From the NCBI GenBank assembly GCA_965661005.1, contig CBFICB010000003.1, positions 186,001 to 250,000 on the forward strand: a stretch of 64,000 bases of DNA, written 5' to 3'. The stretch comes from UBA5109 sp965661005 (GTDB lineage: Bacteria; Pseudomonadota; Gammaproteobacteria; Pseudomonadales; Pseudohongiellaceae). Positions 9,356 to 18,708 of this stretch are shown piece after piece; position 1 is the stretch's first letter; each line of letters starts with the position of its first letter. The position numbers and the translations under genes were made by a program. The notes beneath the pieces are model-generated. The model saw only the letters and a program-made list of their open reading frames with translations. It did no database searches and was not told the DNA's origin.

Positions 9356-9997
9356 ATGAAAATCAAATTATTAGGTGTTGCTGGATTGCTTGCCCTAGGC
9401 TCCCTGTCCGCTAATGCTCAGCCTGCACAAGGCGATGAAGACACCAGCATGAGCTTTTTTATCACCAGCGTTGGTCTTGGTGATGGCGCGAATCTGGGTG
9501 GCTTAGCAGGTGCTGATGCTCATTGCGCTTCGCTGGCTGCAGCAGCAGGCTCTTCAGGTAAAACTTGGCGAGCCTATTTAAGCACCAATGGCGCTAACGG
9601 AGTAGATGCTCGTGATCGTATTGGCCAAGGCCCATGGTATAACGCTGAAGGTCAGCTAGTCGCTCGCAGCCTCGCTGACTTACATTACAGTAATGTCAAT
9701 TTCACCAAGCAAACGGCCTTAAATGAATTGGGCAACATCGTTAATGGTCGCGGAGATCAGCCTAACCAACATGACATTCTGACTGGGTCAAACCCTGATG
9801 GAACAGCTTCTGCCAATACCTGTAATAACTGGATGACTAACTCAGAAGATGGCAGTGCGAGTGTGGGGCATTTTGACCGAACAGGTGGTGGCGTTATCCC
9901 TGAATCATGGAACTCAGCTCATCCATCAAGAGGGTGCAGTCAGGACAACCTTATTGCCACCGGAGGTAACGGCTACTTCTTTTGCTTTGCGCAATAA
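9356..9997 (+). CDS. Secreted lectin-like protein (DUF1554 / C-type-lectin-like fold)
   Basis: A 213-residue exported protein of unknown role. I chose ATG 9356 because GGAGA lies five bases upstream and because it begins a clear signal peptide, cleaved after SANA near residue 22. The frame itself extends back to 9275, but those 27 residues look non-coding. The mature part contains LGGLAGADAHC, TWRAYLST, RDRIGQGPWYN, HDILTGS and HPSRGCS. I recognise these as the conserved blocks of a proteobacterial family often labelled lectin and related to DUF1554. Several cysteines could form disulfides. It stands alone between two terminators. Ligand and function are not known. Confidence 0.75.
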   Translation: MKIKLLGVAGLLALGSLSANAQPAQGDEDTSMSFFITSVGLGDGANLGGLAGADAHCASLAAAAGSSGKTWRAYLSTNGANGVDARDRIGQGPWYNAEGQLVARSLADLHYSNVNFTKQTALNELGNIVNGRGDQPNQHDILTGSNPDGTASANTCNNWMTNSEDGSASVGHFDRTGGGVIPESWNSAHPSRGCSQDNLIATGGNGYFFCFAQ

Positions 9998-10030
9998 GGC
10001 AATTACCGTTATTTAAAGCTAAACATAAAC

Positions 10031-10057
10031 AAAAAGGCGCCAAAGGGCGCCTTTTTT
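10031..10057 (+). terminator. Terminator after the lectin-like gene
   Basis: AAAAAGGCGCC (10031-10041) pairs with GGCGCCTTTTT (10046-10056) across a 4-nt AAAG loop. A-runs and T-runs on both sides allow it to act in both directions, so it may also end the minus-strand gene that stops at 10101. Confidence 0.85.
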
Positions 10058-10100
10058 CTTGCTAATCAGAATAGCAGTTTAGATTATTCAGAATAATAAG

Positions 10101-12377
10101 CTAAATTGTATACCCCTCCTTGCTTAAAGGCAGAGTCCTTATCCTTTCACCGTTTACAGCAAAAATTGCATTTGTTACTGCCGGCATTAACGGGGGTAGC
10201 ACAGGCTCACCCAGGCCCGTTGGATCATATTCGCTTTGAATGAAATGGGTTTCTATGTTCAAGGGTGCATTACGCATTCTCAGTATATTGTATTGATGAA
10301 AGTTTTCTTGCTGGACTACCCCTCCCTGCATACTGATCTCCAGATCAAGCATGGAACTTAAACCATCGGTTGCACCACCCTCTACTTGTTTGAGGGCTCC
10401 GCTTAAATTAATGATCGGACCAATATCCAATGCAACCGTGATTTTATGAATAGTAATTTTCTTGCTGCCATCAATACTAAGCTCAACAACCTCAGCAACA
10501 TGACCAGCATGGCTAAAATGGAAAGCAAAACCCATTCCGTGACCTACCGGTAGCGTTTTTCCCCAGCCACTTTTTTCTGCTACGAGCTGAATGACATCAA
10601 CAGCTCGGCCGGTATTCAGCGAATTGATATTTCCAGGCTCAAACCAGCGTGAAGCCCCCATCATTTCTATTAAAAAATCAACATGATCTCTACCTGCTGC
10701 ATGAGCCATTTCTGCGATAAAACTTTGCACAGCCCAACCAGTGGCATTTGAACCTGGAGCGCGCCAAGATCCTGTCGGAGTATTTGTATCAATAAGAGAA
10801 ACAGCTGCCCTGAAATTATCAATATTGAGTGCTGGAAACTCACTATCTGCAAGGCGTGTGCCAGCGGTAGCTCGTCCCCTAACAGAAGGTCCAATTAGAT
10901 GGGTTTGCATTGCTACCGGTCTACCTTCTCGGCTAACCGCTCCCTTAAAAGCGTAAACGCCGCCAGGTCGATATTGATCATGAATCATGTCGTCTTCACG
11001 AGTCCAGAGCAATTTGACTGGCACATCAAAACGTTTCGCGATAGCTGTTACTTCACAAGAGTAGTCCTGTAAGCGCCTTCGTCCAAAGGATCCGCCCATA
11101 CGCATTTGGTGCAAGCTTATCTTTTCCTGCGGAATATCGAATACATTTTCAACTGAGCTTAAGGTTATGCCAGGCTGTCTGGTTGGTGCCCAGATATCTA
11201 GACTGTTATTTTCACGATGATAGTGGGCTGTGCAATTCATGGGCTCCATACAGGCATGAGCCAGGTAGGGAAATCGATAATTACTTTCTATCACTTTGGT
11301 GTTGCTGTTTTGGTATTGCTGCTCCACATCACCAGTAGCAACTGTTTGCAATTCCTGAGGCCAAGGAGCATTAGCGATCTCCATGGCTCGTGAATAGATT
11401 TCCTCATTATCGTCAGTTGAAGCACTGGAAGTATCCCACTCAACTTCTAGTTCTTGCTTGGCCTGAAAAGCCTGCCAGGTGGAACGAGCGACGATGGCAA
11501 CTCCGTCGAGTAATTCGCCTACATTATCATTTCCTTCTACCAAAAAGGCATCGACGATGCCCGGTCTGGATTTAATATAATCTAAATTCGCATTCAGGAC
11601 TCTGCCATAGGTTGCGGGACATTTTTCATAGACAGCATAAAGCATGTTCGGCAGTTGAATATCCGAGCCATATAAACCTCCGCCACCAGTAACCATAGTG
11701 AAGTTATCAACATCCCCAACACGTGTTCCTATCAGCTTGTAATCACTGCGATCTTTGAATACCAGCGAATCAACATCAGGAATAGGCTCCAGCGCCGCTG
11801 CTAGAGCCAATTCAGAAAAATCTATGCTCTCCCCGGAATCTCTGTTTATTACCTGGCTGTTTTCCGTATAGAGCAAGCCAGGGTTTACTGACATCTGTTT
11901 TGCTGCTGCCGAAATAAACATGACTCTTGCTGCAGCTCCAGCACGACGCATAGGATTCCACTCTCTAGGCGTTGAGGTAGATCCGCCAGCCCTTTGAGCA
12001 CCGTAACGAGCTTCATTCATAGGAGCCCTCACGACTGTCACATCATTCCAATCAGCCCCTAGCTCTTCAGCAATAATCATAGGCAAGGAGGTTTTTATGC
12101 CTTGGCCTTTCTCCGGAGTATGGGCATATAGCCTTATAGAACCACTGGCATCGACTTCTACAAATGCATTTAGCTCAAGATATTCCGAGCTATCTGACTC
12201 AGCAGCCCGTGATTTGTTGGCAGGCAGGAATGAAGCTAATGAGAAACTGACACCTGTTGCTCCAGACACCTGCAAGAATTTTCGACGACTAAGCTCTTTT
12301 GGAGTTAACTTCAAAGACTTTAAGTAAGGCTGGTATGCTTCAAGAAAGGAAATATCTTTTTTAAGTATTGTTTTCAT
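10101..12377 (-). CDS. Tat-exported xanthine dehydrogenase-family molybdopterin-binding subunit (IorB-like)
   Basis: This is a large molybdenum hydroxylase subunit of the isoquinoline 1-oxidoreductase beta / aldehyde oxidase type, which oxidises carbonyl or heteroaromatic substrates at a molybdenum centre. The N-terminus has a twin-arginine motif SRRKFLQ at residues 30-36 followed by a hydrophobic stretch, so the protein is exported folded. Visible blocks are GGGLYGSD, GSFGRR and a C-terminal GLGEPVLPPLMPA holding the conserved glutamate. ATG 12377 was preferred over GTG 12389, as it has a better-placed upstream GAAG. At 758 residues it is full length. The expected small [2Fe-2S] subunit and cytochrome partner are absent nearby. 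Substrate unknown. Confidence 0.85.
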   Translation of the reverse strand: MKTILKKDISFLEAYQPYLKSLKLTPKELSRRKFLQVSGATGVSFSLASFLPANKSRAAESDSSEYLELNAFVEVDASGSIRLYAHTPEKGQGIKTSLPMIIAEELGADWNDVTVVRAPMNEARYGAQRAGGSTSTPREWNPMRRAGAAARVMFISAAAKQMSVNPGLLYTENSQVINRDSGESIDFSELALAAALEPIPDVDSLVFKDRSDYKLIGTRVGDVDNFTMVTGGGGLYGSDIQLPNMLYAVYEKCPATYGRVLNANLDYIKSRPGIVDAFLVEGNDNVGELLDGVAIVARSTWQAFQAKQELEVEWDTSSASTDDNEEIYSRAMEIANAPWPQELQTVATGDVEQQYQNSNTKVIESNYRFPYLAHACMEPMNCTAHYHRENNSLDIWAPTRQPGITLSSVENVFDIPQEKISLHQMRMGGSFGRRRLQDYSCEVTAIAKRFDVPVKLLWTREDDMIHDQYRPGGVYAFKGAVSREGRPVAMQTHLIGPSVRGRATAGTRLADSEFPALNIDNFRAAVSLIDTNTPTGSWRAPGSNATGWAVQSFIAEMAHAAGRDHVDFLIEMMGASRWFEPGNINSLNTGRAVDVIQLVAEKSGWGKTLPVGHGMGFAFHFSHAGHVAEVVELSIDGSKKITIHKITVALDIGPIINLSGALKQVEGGATDGLSSMLDLEISMQGGVVQQENFHQYNILRMRNAPLNIETHFIQSEYDPTGLGEPVLPPLMPAVTNAIFAVNGERIRTLPLSKEGYTI

Positions 12378-12583
12378 GACATTCTTCACTAACTTTATTT
12401 GTTTTATTAGTTTTACTTGCTCCTACTTTAACCAATTAACCACTGATTAGTAAGAAAAAATTCATAGTTTTTGATTGTATAGGCATGGAGGTCTTTTAAA
12501 AGTATATAACTTACTGACCCACTTAGACCTTTCGTGTAAAATTCGCCCTCTTTTACCGACTCTCTAAATTTTAGCTATTTTTA

Positions 12584-14296
12584 ATGAACCTCAAACACAC
12601 CCTAGACCAGCAGATTTCACAGGCCCTATCTGATATTTCAGGAGAGCCTGATTGCCAGGCTCTGGTCAATCACTCTAAATCTGTTCAATTTGGCGACTAT
12701 CAGGCAAATGGTGTCATGGCCCTTGCTAAACGGCTAAGACAAAATCCTAGAGAATTAGCTGAAAAAGTAAATAGTCATCTTGATTTGAGTGAATTTGCCG
12801 AGAAAGTCGATATCGCTGGTCCGGGTTTTATTAATATAAGCATCAGCAAGGAATTTTTAAGCCAGCAACTCAATTTACTGAATAAGAGCCAGCTTGTTAA
12901 ACCAAGCATTAATACACAAACTGTTGTCATTGATTACTCATCACCCAACCTGGCTAAAGAAATGCATGTTGGCCATTTGCGCGGCACTATCATCGGCGAC
13001 GCTATAGCTCGCACTTTCGAGTGGATGGGTCACAACTTAATCAGACAAAATCACTTTGGCGACTGGGGAACCCAATTCGGTATGCTGATCACCTATATGC
13101 TTGAAAAAGGTGGCGCAACTACTGAATTAAGTAATCTGGAGACATTCTACCGCGCTGCAAAAAAACGCTTTGATAGCGATCCAGATTTTGCTGCCAGCTC
13201 TCGTGAAAATGTAGTGAAACTTCAAGCCGGTGATGAGCAATGTCTTAAACTCTGGAAGTCTTTTATTGATATTTCTATTCAGCATTGCCAAGAACTATAT
13301 AAAAAACTCAACATCACGCTAACAGAAAAAGATGTTGTCCCTGAAAGTTTTTATAACAACAAATTGGCAGGTGTTATAGAGACGCTTGAAAAAAAAGGAC
13401 TTCTAACCGAATCTGATGGGGCCCGTTGCGTTTTTCTTGACGAATTCAAAAACAAAGATGGTGATGTTTTACCTGCAATCGTTCAGAAATCGGGCGGCGG
13501 TTACCTTTATGCAACAACTGATTTGGCGGGCATTGAACATCGCAGCCACACCTTGAATGCTGATCGAGTTTTATATGTCGTTGACGCACGTCAAGGGCTG
13601 CATTTTCAACAAGTATTCAGTATCGCCAAACTAGCAGGCATGGCTGACGAGGAATGCTCACTTGAACACTTAAGCTATGGCACTATGATGGGTAAGGATG
13701 GTAAACCCTTCAAAACAAGAAGTGGCGACACCATAAAGCTAATTGACCTTATTGAAGAAGGTATAGAGCGTGCATTTAGACTAGTAGAGTCCAAAAACCC
13801 TGATTTAAGTGAGGCAGAAAAACAAAGAATTGCAGATATTGTTGGCATTTCAGCAATAAAATATGCTGACCTATCTAAAAACAGAAATAGCGACTACATT
13901 TTTGACTGGGACAGCATGCTCTCATTCGAAGGCAATACTGCACCTTATTTACTGTATGCTTTTGCCCGTATACGCAGCATTTTTAGACGTGCACAACTTG
14001 ACCCTGATGCAGAATATCAAATATCTATAGAAAGTCCTGAAGAAAAGGTCTTGGCACTCAAACTAATGCAGTTCACTGAAGTAGTAGAAGCATTATTAAT
14101 AGACTGTTACCCCAATCAGCTCTGCTTATATCTCTATGAGCTTGCGGGAAATTTCATGAACTTTTATGAAGCCTGTCCTGTTTTAAAATCTGAAGGCGAA
14201 GTAATGAACTCGCGCTTAGGACTATGCCAACTAACAGCCTTAACTTTAAAACAAGGCTTGTCACTGCTAGGGATAGAAACATTAGACAAAATGTGA
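12584..14296 (+). CDS. argS: Arginyl-tRNA synthetase
   Basis: ArgS charges tRNA-Arg with arginine. It is a class I synthetase with the HIGH-type motif HVGH at residues 128-131. An N-terminal domain for the tRNA elbow covers about residues 1-110, and a C-terminal anticodon-binding helical domain of the DALR type begins near residue 455. The region MMGKDGKPFKTRSGD stands in place of a canonical KMSKS loop, as is usual for many ArgS enzymes. The 570 residues are a normal length. It stands alone on the plus strand, with icd after it. Confidence 0.95.
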   Translation: MNLKHTLDQQISQALSDISGEPDCQALVNHSKSVQFGDYQANGVMALAKRLRQNPRELAEKVNSHLDLSEFAEKVDIAGPGFINISISKEFLSQQLNLLNKSQLVKPSINTQTVVIDYSSPNLAKEMHVGHLRGTIIGDAIARTFEWMGHNLIRQNHFGDWGTQFGMLITYMLEKGGATTELSNLETFYRAAKKRFDSDPDFAASSRENVVKLQAGDEQCLKLWKSFIDISIQHCQELYKKLNITLTEKDVVPESFYNNKLAGVIETLEKKGLLTESDGARCVFLDEFKNKDGDVLPAIVQKSGGGYLYATTDLAGIEHRSHTLNADRVLYVVDARQGLHFQQVFSIAKLAGMADEECSLEHLSYGTMMGKDGKPFKTRSGDTIKLIDLIEEGIERAFRLVESKNPDLSEAEKQRIADIVGISAIKYADLSKNRNSDYIFDWDSMLSFEGNTAPYLLYAFARIRSIFRRAQLDPDAEYQISIESPEEKVLALKLMQFTEVVEALLIDCYPNQLCLYLYELAGNFMNFYEACPVLKSEGEVMNSRLGLCQLTALTLKQGLSLLGIETLDKM

Positions 14297-14344
14297 AAAA
14301 TTAATCTTATAAAGCAGTTTAAACTATTAGGCAGACCCTCTTAT

Positions 14345-14353
14345 TGCTATAAT
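14345..14353 (+). promoter_or_regulatory. Extended -10 promoter for icd
   Basis: TGC followed by TATAAT (14348-14353) makes an extended -10 element about 78 bases before the icd start. No good -35 is seen at the proper distance, as is common for extended -10 promoters. Confidence 0.5.
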
Positions 14354-14430
14354 CGCTGCCTCAAAAAATAGAGCCCTGCGAATTGCTAAACCAACATAAA
14401 TTAATCTCAGCAAAAAACTCAAGGAACAGC

Positions 14431-16656
14431 ATGTCTGACAAAGCGACTATTATTTATACACAAACTGACGAAGCTCCAGCCCTGGCCACCTACTCTTTAT
14501 TGCCGATCGTAAGTGCATTCTCAAAAGCTGCCGGTATTAAAGTTGAAACACGAGATATTTCACTTTCAGGTCGAATTCTAGCTGTTTTCCCAGAGTTTTG
14601 TTCTGAAGAGCAAAAGCAATCTGACGATTTAGCTGAATTGGGTGAATTGGCAAAGAGGCCAGAAGCAAACATTATTAAATTACCCAATATTAGTGCATCC
14701 ATGCCGCAATTACTGGCATGCATCAAGGAGCTTCAGGATAAAGGCTATCCCCTGCCAGACTACCCTGAATCACCCAATAACGAAGAAGAAAAAGATATTA
14801 AGACTCGATATGACAAAGTTAAAGGTAGTGCTGTTAATCCTGTTTTGAGAGAGGGGAATTCTGATAGAAGAGCACCCGGAGCCGTTAAAGAATTCGCCCG
14901 TAACCACCCCCATTCAATGGGAGCATGGACGAGTAACTCACAAACTCATGTCGCCAGTATGGACAGCCACGACTTTTATGGGAGCGAAGCTTCAGTCACT
15001 CTGGATCATGATGACAGCTTCAGTATCGAGTTTGAAAACAGTAACGGTGATCGAACAACGCTTAAATCAAGCGCCCCTTTATTAGATGGCGAAGTGATTG
15101 ATGCCAGTGTTCTTAGTTGCAATGCTTTAAGACGATTTTTAGAGGCAGAAATGCAAGATGCCAAAGAAAACGGTGTGTTATTTTCTGTGCATTTAAAAGC
15201 CACCATGATGAAGGTTTCGGATCCAATCTTATTTGGGCACGTCGTTTCTGTATATTTCAAAGACCTGTTTGAAAAGCATGCCGATACATTAAAGAATTTA
15301 GGGGTGAACCCCAACAATGGCTTTGGCACTATCCTACAACAGATTAAAGAATTACCCGCTGAACTGAGAGATGAAATTGAGGCAGATATTCAGGCCTGTT
15401 ATGAAAAAAGACCGAGCCTTGCTATGGTCGACTCAGACAAAGGCATTACTAACCTGCATGTTCCAAGCGATGTAATTATTGACGCCTCTATGCCTGCAGC
15501 TATTCGAGCTGGCGGCCAAATGTGGAATGCAGAAGGCAAGCTTCAAGATATGAAAGCTGTAATTCCAGACCGTTCTTATGCTGGCGTCTATCAAGAAGCG
15601 ATTACTTTTTGTAAAGAACATGGTGCTTTTGACCCCAAAACTATGGGCACCATTCCAAATGTTGGCCTGATGGCACAGAAAGCAGAAGAATATGGCTCTC
15701 ATGATAAAACCTTTGAAATGGCCGAAGCTGGAACAGTCCGAGTGCTGAGCCAAAACAGTGAAACCCTTCTGGAGCATAATGTAGAGGCCGGCGACATATG
15801 GCGCATGTGTCAGGCAAAGGATGCTCCCATACAGGATTGGGTTAAGCTTGCTGTAAATAGAGCTAGAGCCACTGGTAGCCCAACAATCTTTTGGCTAGAT
15901 TCAAACCGTGCTCATGACAGGCAGTTAATTGAAAAAGTTGATGCTTATTTATTACAGCATGATACTAATGGCCTAGACATACGTATTATGCCTCCGGTTG
16001 AAGCAACACGTTTTTCTCTGGAAAGAATGAAGCGAGGCGAAGACACCATTTCAGTCACAGGCAACGTACTAAGAGATTATTTAACTGATCTTTTCCCTAT
16101 TTTAGAATTAGGTACTAGCGCAAAAATGCTCTCGATAGTGCCTCTTATGAATGGTGGCGGGCTGTTTGAAACGGGCGCAGGTGGGTCTGCACCTAAACAT
16201 GTTCAACAGCTGGTTGAAGAAAACCATTTACGCTGGGATTCATTAGGTGAATTTCTAGCCCTGGCAGCCTCTTACGAGCATTTCAGCCAAGTAAATAATA
16301 ATAGTGCAGCTAAAACTCTTGCTGACACATTAGATAGTGCTACTGGTAAGTTGCTGATGGAAAATAGATCGCCATCACGTAAAGTAGGAGAGATTGACAA
16401 TCGCGGCAGTCATTTCTATCTCGCTCTTTACTGGGCGCAGGCGCTTACTGATCAAAATGAAAACGAAGAGCTGAAAGCTTTATTTCTTCCACTGGCATCG
16501 GCCCTAACTGAAAATGAAGAGACAATTATCGCAGAACTAAACACAGCACAGGGTTCTCCTGCTGAGATTGATGGTTACTATAGACCTGACAGCGACTTGT
16601 GCACTCGGGCAATGCGCCCAAGTGCAACTCTAAATAAGCTCATAGATCAGTTCTAG
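14431..16656 (+). CDS. icd: Monomeric NADP-dependent isocitrate dehydrogenase
   Basis: This enzyme oxidises isocitrate to 2-oxoglutarate and CO2, yielding NADPH. The 741-residue length and opening IIYTQTDEAPALATYSLLPI identify the monomeric type, which is unrelated in length to the dimeric Icd of E. coli. Further family blocks are NGFGTI, TMGTIPNVGLMAQKAEEYGSHDKTF (in part) and GGGLFETGAGGSAPKH. I chose ATG 14431 because AAGGAA lies just upstream and the family starts this way; the open frame back to 14383 begins with TTG. It is convergent with htpG, with five bases between the stop codons. Confidence 0.95.
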   Translation: MSDKATIIYTQTDEAPALATYSLLPIVSAFSKAAGIKVETRDISLSGRILAVFPEFCSEEQKQSDDLAELGELAKRPEANIIKLPNISASMPQLLACIKELQDKGYPLPDYPESPNNEEEKDIKTRYDKVKGSAVNPVLREGNSDRRAPGAVKEFARNHPHSMGAWTSNSQTHVASMDSHDFYGSEASVTLDHDDSFSIEFENSNGDRTTLKSSAPLLDGEVIDASVLSCNALRRFLEAEMQDAKENGVLFSVHLKATMMKVSDPILFGHVVSVYFKDLFEKHADTLKNLGVNPNNGFGTILQQIKELPAELRDEIEADIQACYEKRPSLAMVDSDKGITNLHVPSDVIIDASMPAAIRAGGQMWNAEGKLQDMKAVIPDRSYAGVYQEAITFCKEHGAFDPKTMGTIPNVGLMAQKAEEYGSHDKTFEMAEAGTVRVLSQNSETLLEHNVEAGDIWRMCQAKDAPIQDWVKLAVNRARATGSPTIFWLDSNRAHDRQLIEKVDAYLLQHDTNGLDIRIMPPVEATRFSLERMKRGEDTISVTGNVLRDYLTDLFPILELGTSAKMLSIVPLMNGGGLFETGAGGSAPKHVQQLVEENHLRWDSLGEFLALAASYEHFSQVNNNSAAKTLADTLDSATGKLLMENRSPSRKVGEIDNRGSHFYLALYWAQALTDQNENEELKALFLPLASALTENEETIIAELNTAQGSPAEIDGYYRPDSDLCTRAMRPSATLNKLIDQF

Positions 16657-16661
16657 CCAGC

Positions 16662-18578
16662 TTACTTGCTTAAGTCTAAAACCAGCTTGTTTAAGCGACG
16701 TATAAAGGTGCCTGGGTCATCTAATTGGCCACCTTCAGCCAAATTAGCCTGATCGAACAGTATGGCTGTTAGGTCAGCAAAACGATCTTCATCGCTTTCC
16801 TTATCGAGTTTTTTAACTAATGGGTGCTCAAGGTTTATCTCAAAAATAGGTTTTGAGTCAGGCACTGCCTGACCAGCCGCTTCCATTATCTTACGCATCT
16901 GTAAATTCATATCGAATTCGCCCACTGCTATGCAAGCAGGAGAGTCAGTTAAGCGATTAGTTGTGCGAACTTCAGACACCTTTTCACCTAATGCTTTCTC
17001 TATACGCTCTAATAAAGGTTTAGCTTTCTTGTCAGTTTTTTCTTGCTGTTTTTTATCTTCTTCGCTATCAAGTTCACCTAAATCCAACTTGCCTTTAGTA
17101 ATGTCCTGAAACTGTTTGCCGTCATATTCCATTAAATGATTCATTAACCATTCATCTACACGATCTGACAATAATAAGACCTCAACTCCTTTCTTATTAA
17201 AAACTTCCAGATGAGGACTGTTTTTAGCCGTATTATGAGTTTCACTGGTTATATAATAAATTTTGGTTTGGTTCTCCTGCATACGGGAAACATAATCTGC
17301 CAACGACTGATCCTGCTTTTCTTCACCCGTGTGAGTTGTAGCAAAAAGTAATAGATTAGCAATTTTTTCTCGATTGCTAGCATCCTCGGCGGGACCTTCT
17401 TTGAGTACTTGCCCAAACTCCTGCCAAAATGCCTGATATTTTTCTGCATCTTTCTTTTTGATTTTCGCAAGCATATCAAGAACACGTTTTGTCAACGCAC
17501 TCTTCATCGAATCTACTATGGGGTCTTTTTGTAAAATCTCCCTAGAAACATTTAAAGAAATATCATTTGAATCCAATACACCTTTAACAAAGCGTAAATA
17601 TAGAGGCAAAAATTGTTCCGCTTCATCCATAATAAAAACGCGTTGAACATAAAGTTTTAGGCCTCTAACAGAATCTCTATTCCACAAATCAAAAGGTGCT
17701 TTCGAAGGGATATATAATAAAGAGGTATATTCAAGCTTTCCTTCAACTTTATTGTGACTCCAATCAAGAGGGTCTTCGAAATCATGGCTTACATGCTTAT
17801 AAAATTCTTTATATTCTTCAGCTTTTAATTCTGCTCTTGGTCTAGCCCATAAAGCTTTTGCTGAATTAACAACTTCAAATTCTTTGTCTTTTTTCTTTTT
17901 CTTTTTATCTTTATCTTCAGTTTCCCCAAAGTCTTCTTTAACCATTTTTACCGGTATTGAAATATGGTCAGCATACTTTTTAACGATACTTCTTAAGCGA
18001 AAAGATTCAGCAAATTCTTTTTCGTCCTTTTTCAAATGCAAGATGATAGTTGTACCTCTATCATCTTTTGTTAAATTTTCAATGCTAAATTCAGCTTCGC
18101 CCTGCGATTCCCAGTGCACTCCCTGCTCTTTATGTTCACCTGCTTTTCGAGTAAGCACTTCGACTTTGTCCGCAACAATAAAAGCAGAATAAAAACCAAC
18201 ACCAAACTGACCAATAAGTTGCGAATCTTTTTTCTCATCCCCAGTTAAACTATCGAGAAATTGTGCAGTCCCTGATTTGGCTATTGTCCCTAAGTTTTCA
18301 ACAACTTCATCACGGGTCATTCCGATACCATTATCTTTGATAGTAATAGTTTTTTTCTTACTATCGAATTCAATAACAATATTTAAATCAGGATCATCTT
18401 CATACAGTGAATCATTCTTTAATGCAGCAAACCTAAGCTTATCTGCCGCATCTGAAGCATTAGATATTAACTCTCTTAAAAATATTTCTTTATTACTATA
18501 TAAGGAATGGATCATTAGATGTAAAAGCTGTTTAGCTTCTGTTTGGAAACCCAGAGTTTCTTTTTGGGCGACAGTCAT
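16662..18578 (-). CDS. htpG: Chaperone HtpG (Hsp90)
   Basis: HtpG is the bacterial Hsp90, an ATP-dependent cytosolic dimeric chaperone. The 638 residues are a typical length. The N-terminal GHKL ATPase domain shows ELISNASDAADKLRF, DNGIGM and GQFGVGFYS. The middle domain contains SLNVSREILQ with the ATP-contacting arginine, and a C-terminal dimerisation domain follows. A lysine-rich stretch (DKKKKKKDKEF) forms a charged linker near residue 230. AGGAGA precedes the ATG. A sigma-32-like promoter lies upstream, consistent with heat-shock control. Confidence 0.96.
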   Translation of the reverse strand: MTVAQKETLGFQTEAKQLLHLMIHSLYSNKEIFLRELISNASDAADKLRFAALKNDSLYEDDPDLNIVIEFDSKKKTITIKDNGIGMTRDEVVENLGTIAKSGTAQFLDSLTGDEKKDSQLIGQFGVGFYSAFIVADKVEVLTRKAGEHKEQGVHWESQGEAEFSIENLTKDDRGTTIILHLKKDEKEFAESFRLRSIVKKYADHISIPVKMVKEDFGETEDKDKKKKKKDKEFEVVNSAKALWARPRAELKAEEYKEFYKHVSHDFEDPLDWSHNKVEGKLEYTSLLYIPSKAPFDLWNRDSVRGLKLYVQRVFIMDEAEQFLPLYLRFVKGVLDSNDISLNVSREILQKDPIVDSMKSALTKRVLDMLAKIKKKDAEKYQAFWQEFGQVLKEGPAEDASNREKIANLLLFATTHTGEEKQDQSLADYVSRMQENQTKIYYITSETHNTAKNSPHLEVFNKKGVEVLLLSDRVDEWLMNHLMEYDGKQFQDITKGKLDLGELDSEEDKKQQEKTDKKAKPLLERIEKALGEKVSEVRTTNRLTDSPACIAVGEFDMNLQMRKIMEAAGQAVPDSKPIFEINLEHPLVKKLDKESDEDRFADLTAILFDQANLAEGGQLDDPGTFIRRLNKLVLDLSK

Positions 18579-18631
18579 TCAGGTTATCTCCTATTCAGTG
18601 ATTTTATATAACTGAGCTTATTGTGGCTTTA

Positions 18632-18659
18632 TAATGAGGGCTGTTTCGTCATTTTCAAG
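18632..18659 (-). promoter_or_regulatory. Sigma-32 (heat-shock) promoter of htpG
   Basis: On the minus strand CTTGAAA (18653-18659) is followed after 13 bases by CCTCATTA (18632-18639), close to the RpoH consensus CTTGAAA-N11-16-CCCCATNT. It lies about 55 bases upstream of the htpG start, as expected for a heat-shock gene. Confidence 0.75.
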
Positions 18660-18662
18660 AGC

Positions 18663-18693
18663 AAAAAAAAACGCATCCAAGGATGCGTTTTTT
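18663..18693 (-). terminator. Terminator of the TonB2 cluster
   Basis: CGCATCC (18672-18678) and GGATGCG (18681-18687) form a GC-rich stem extended by flanking A and T runs. On the minus strand it ends in a nine-T tract. It follows the TPR gene stop at 18709 and separates that cluster from htpG. Confidence 0.85.
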
Positions 18694-18708
18694 AAATAAG
18701 TTTGGGAC

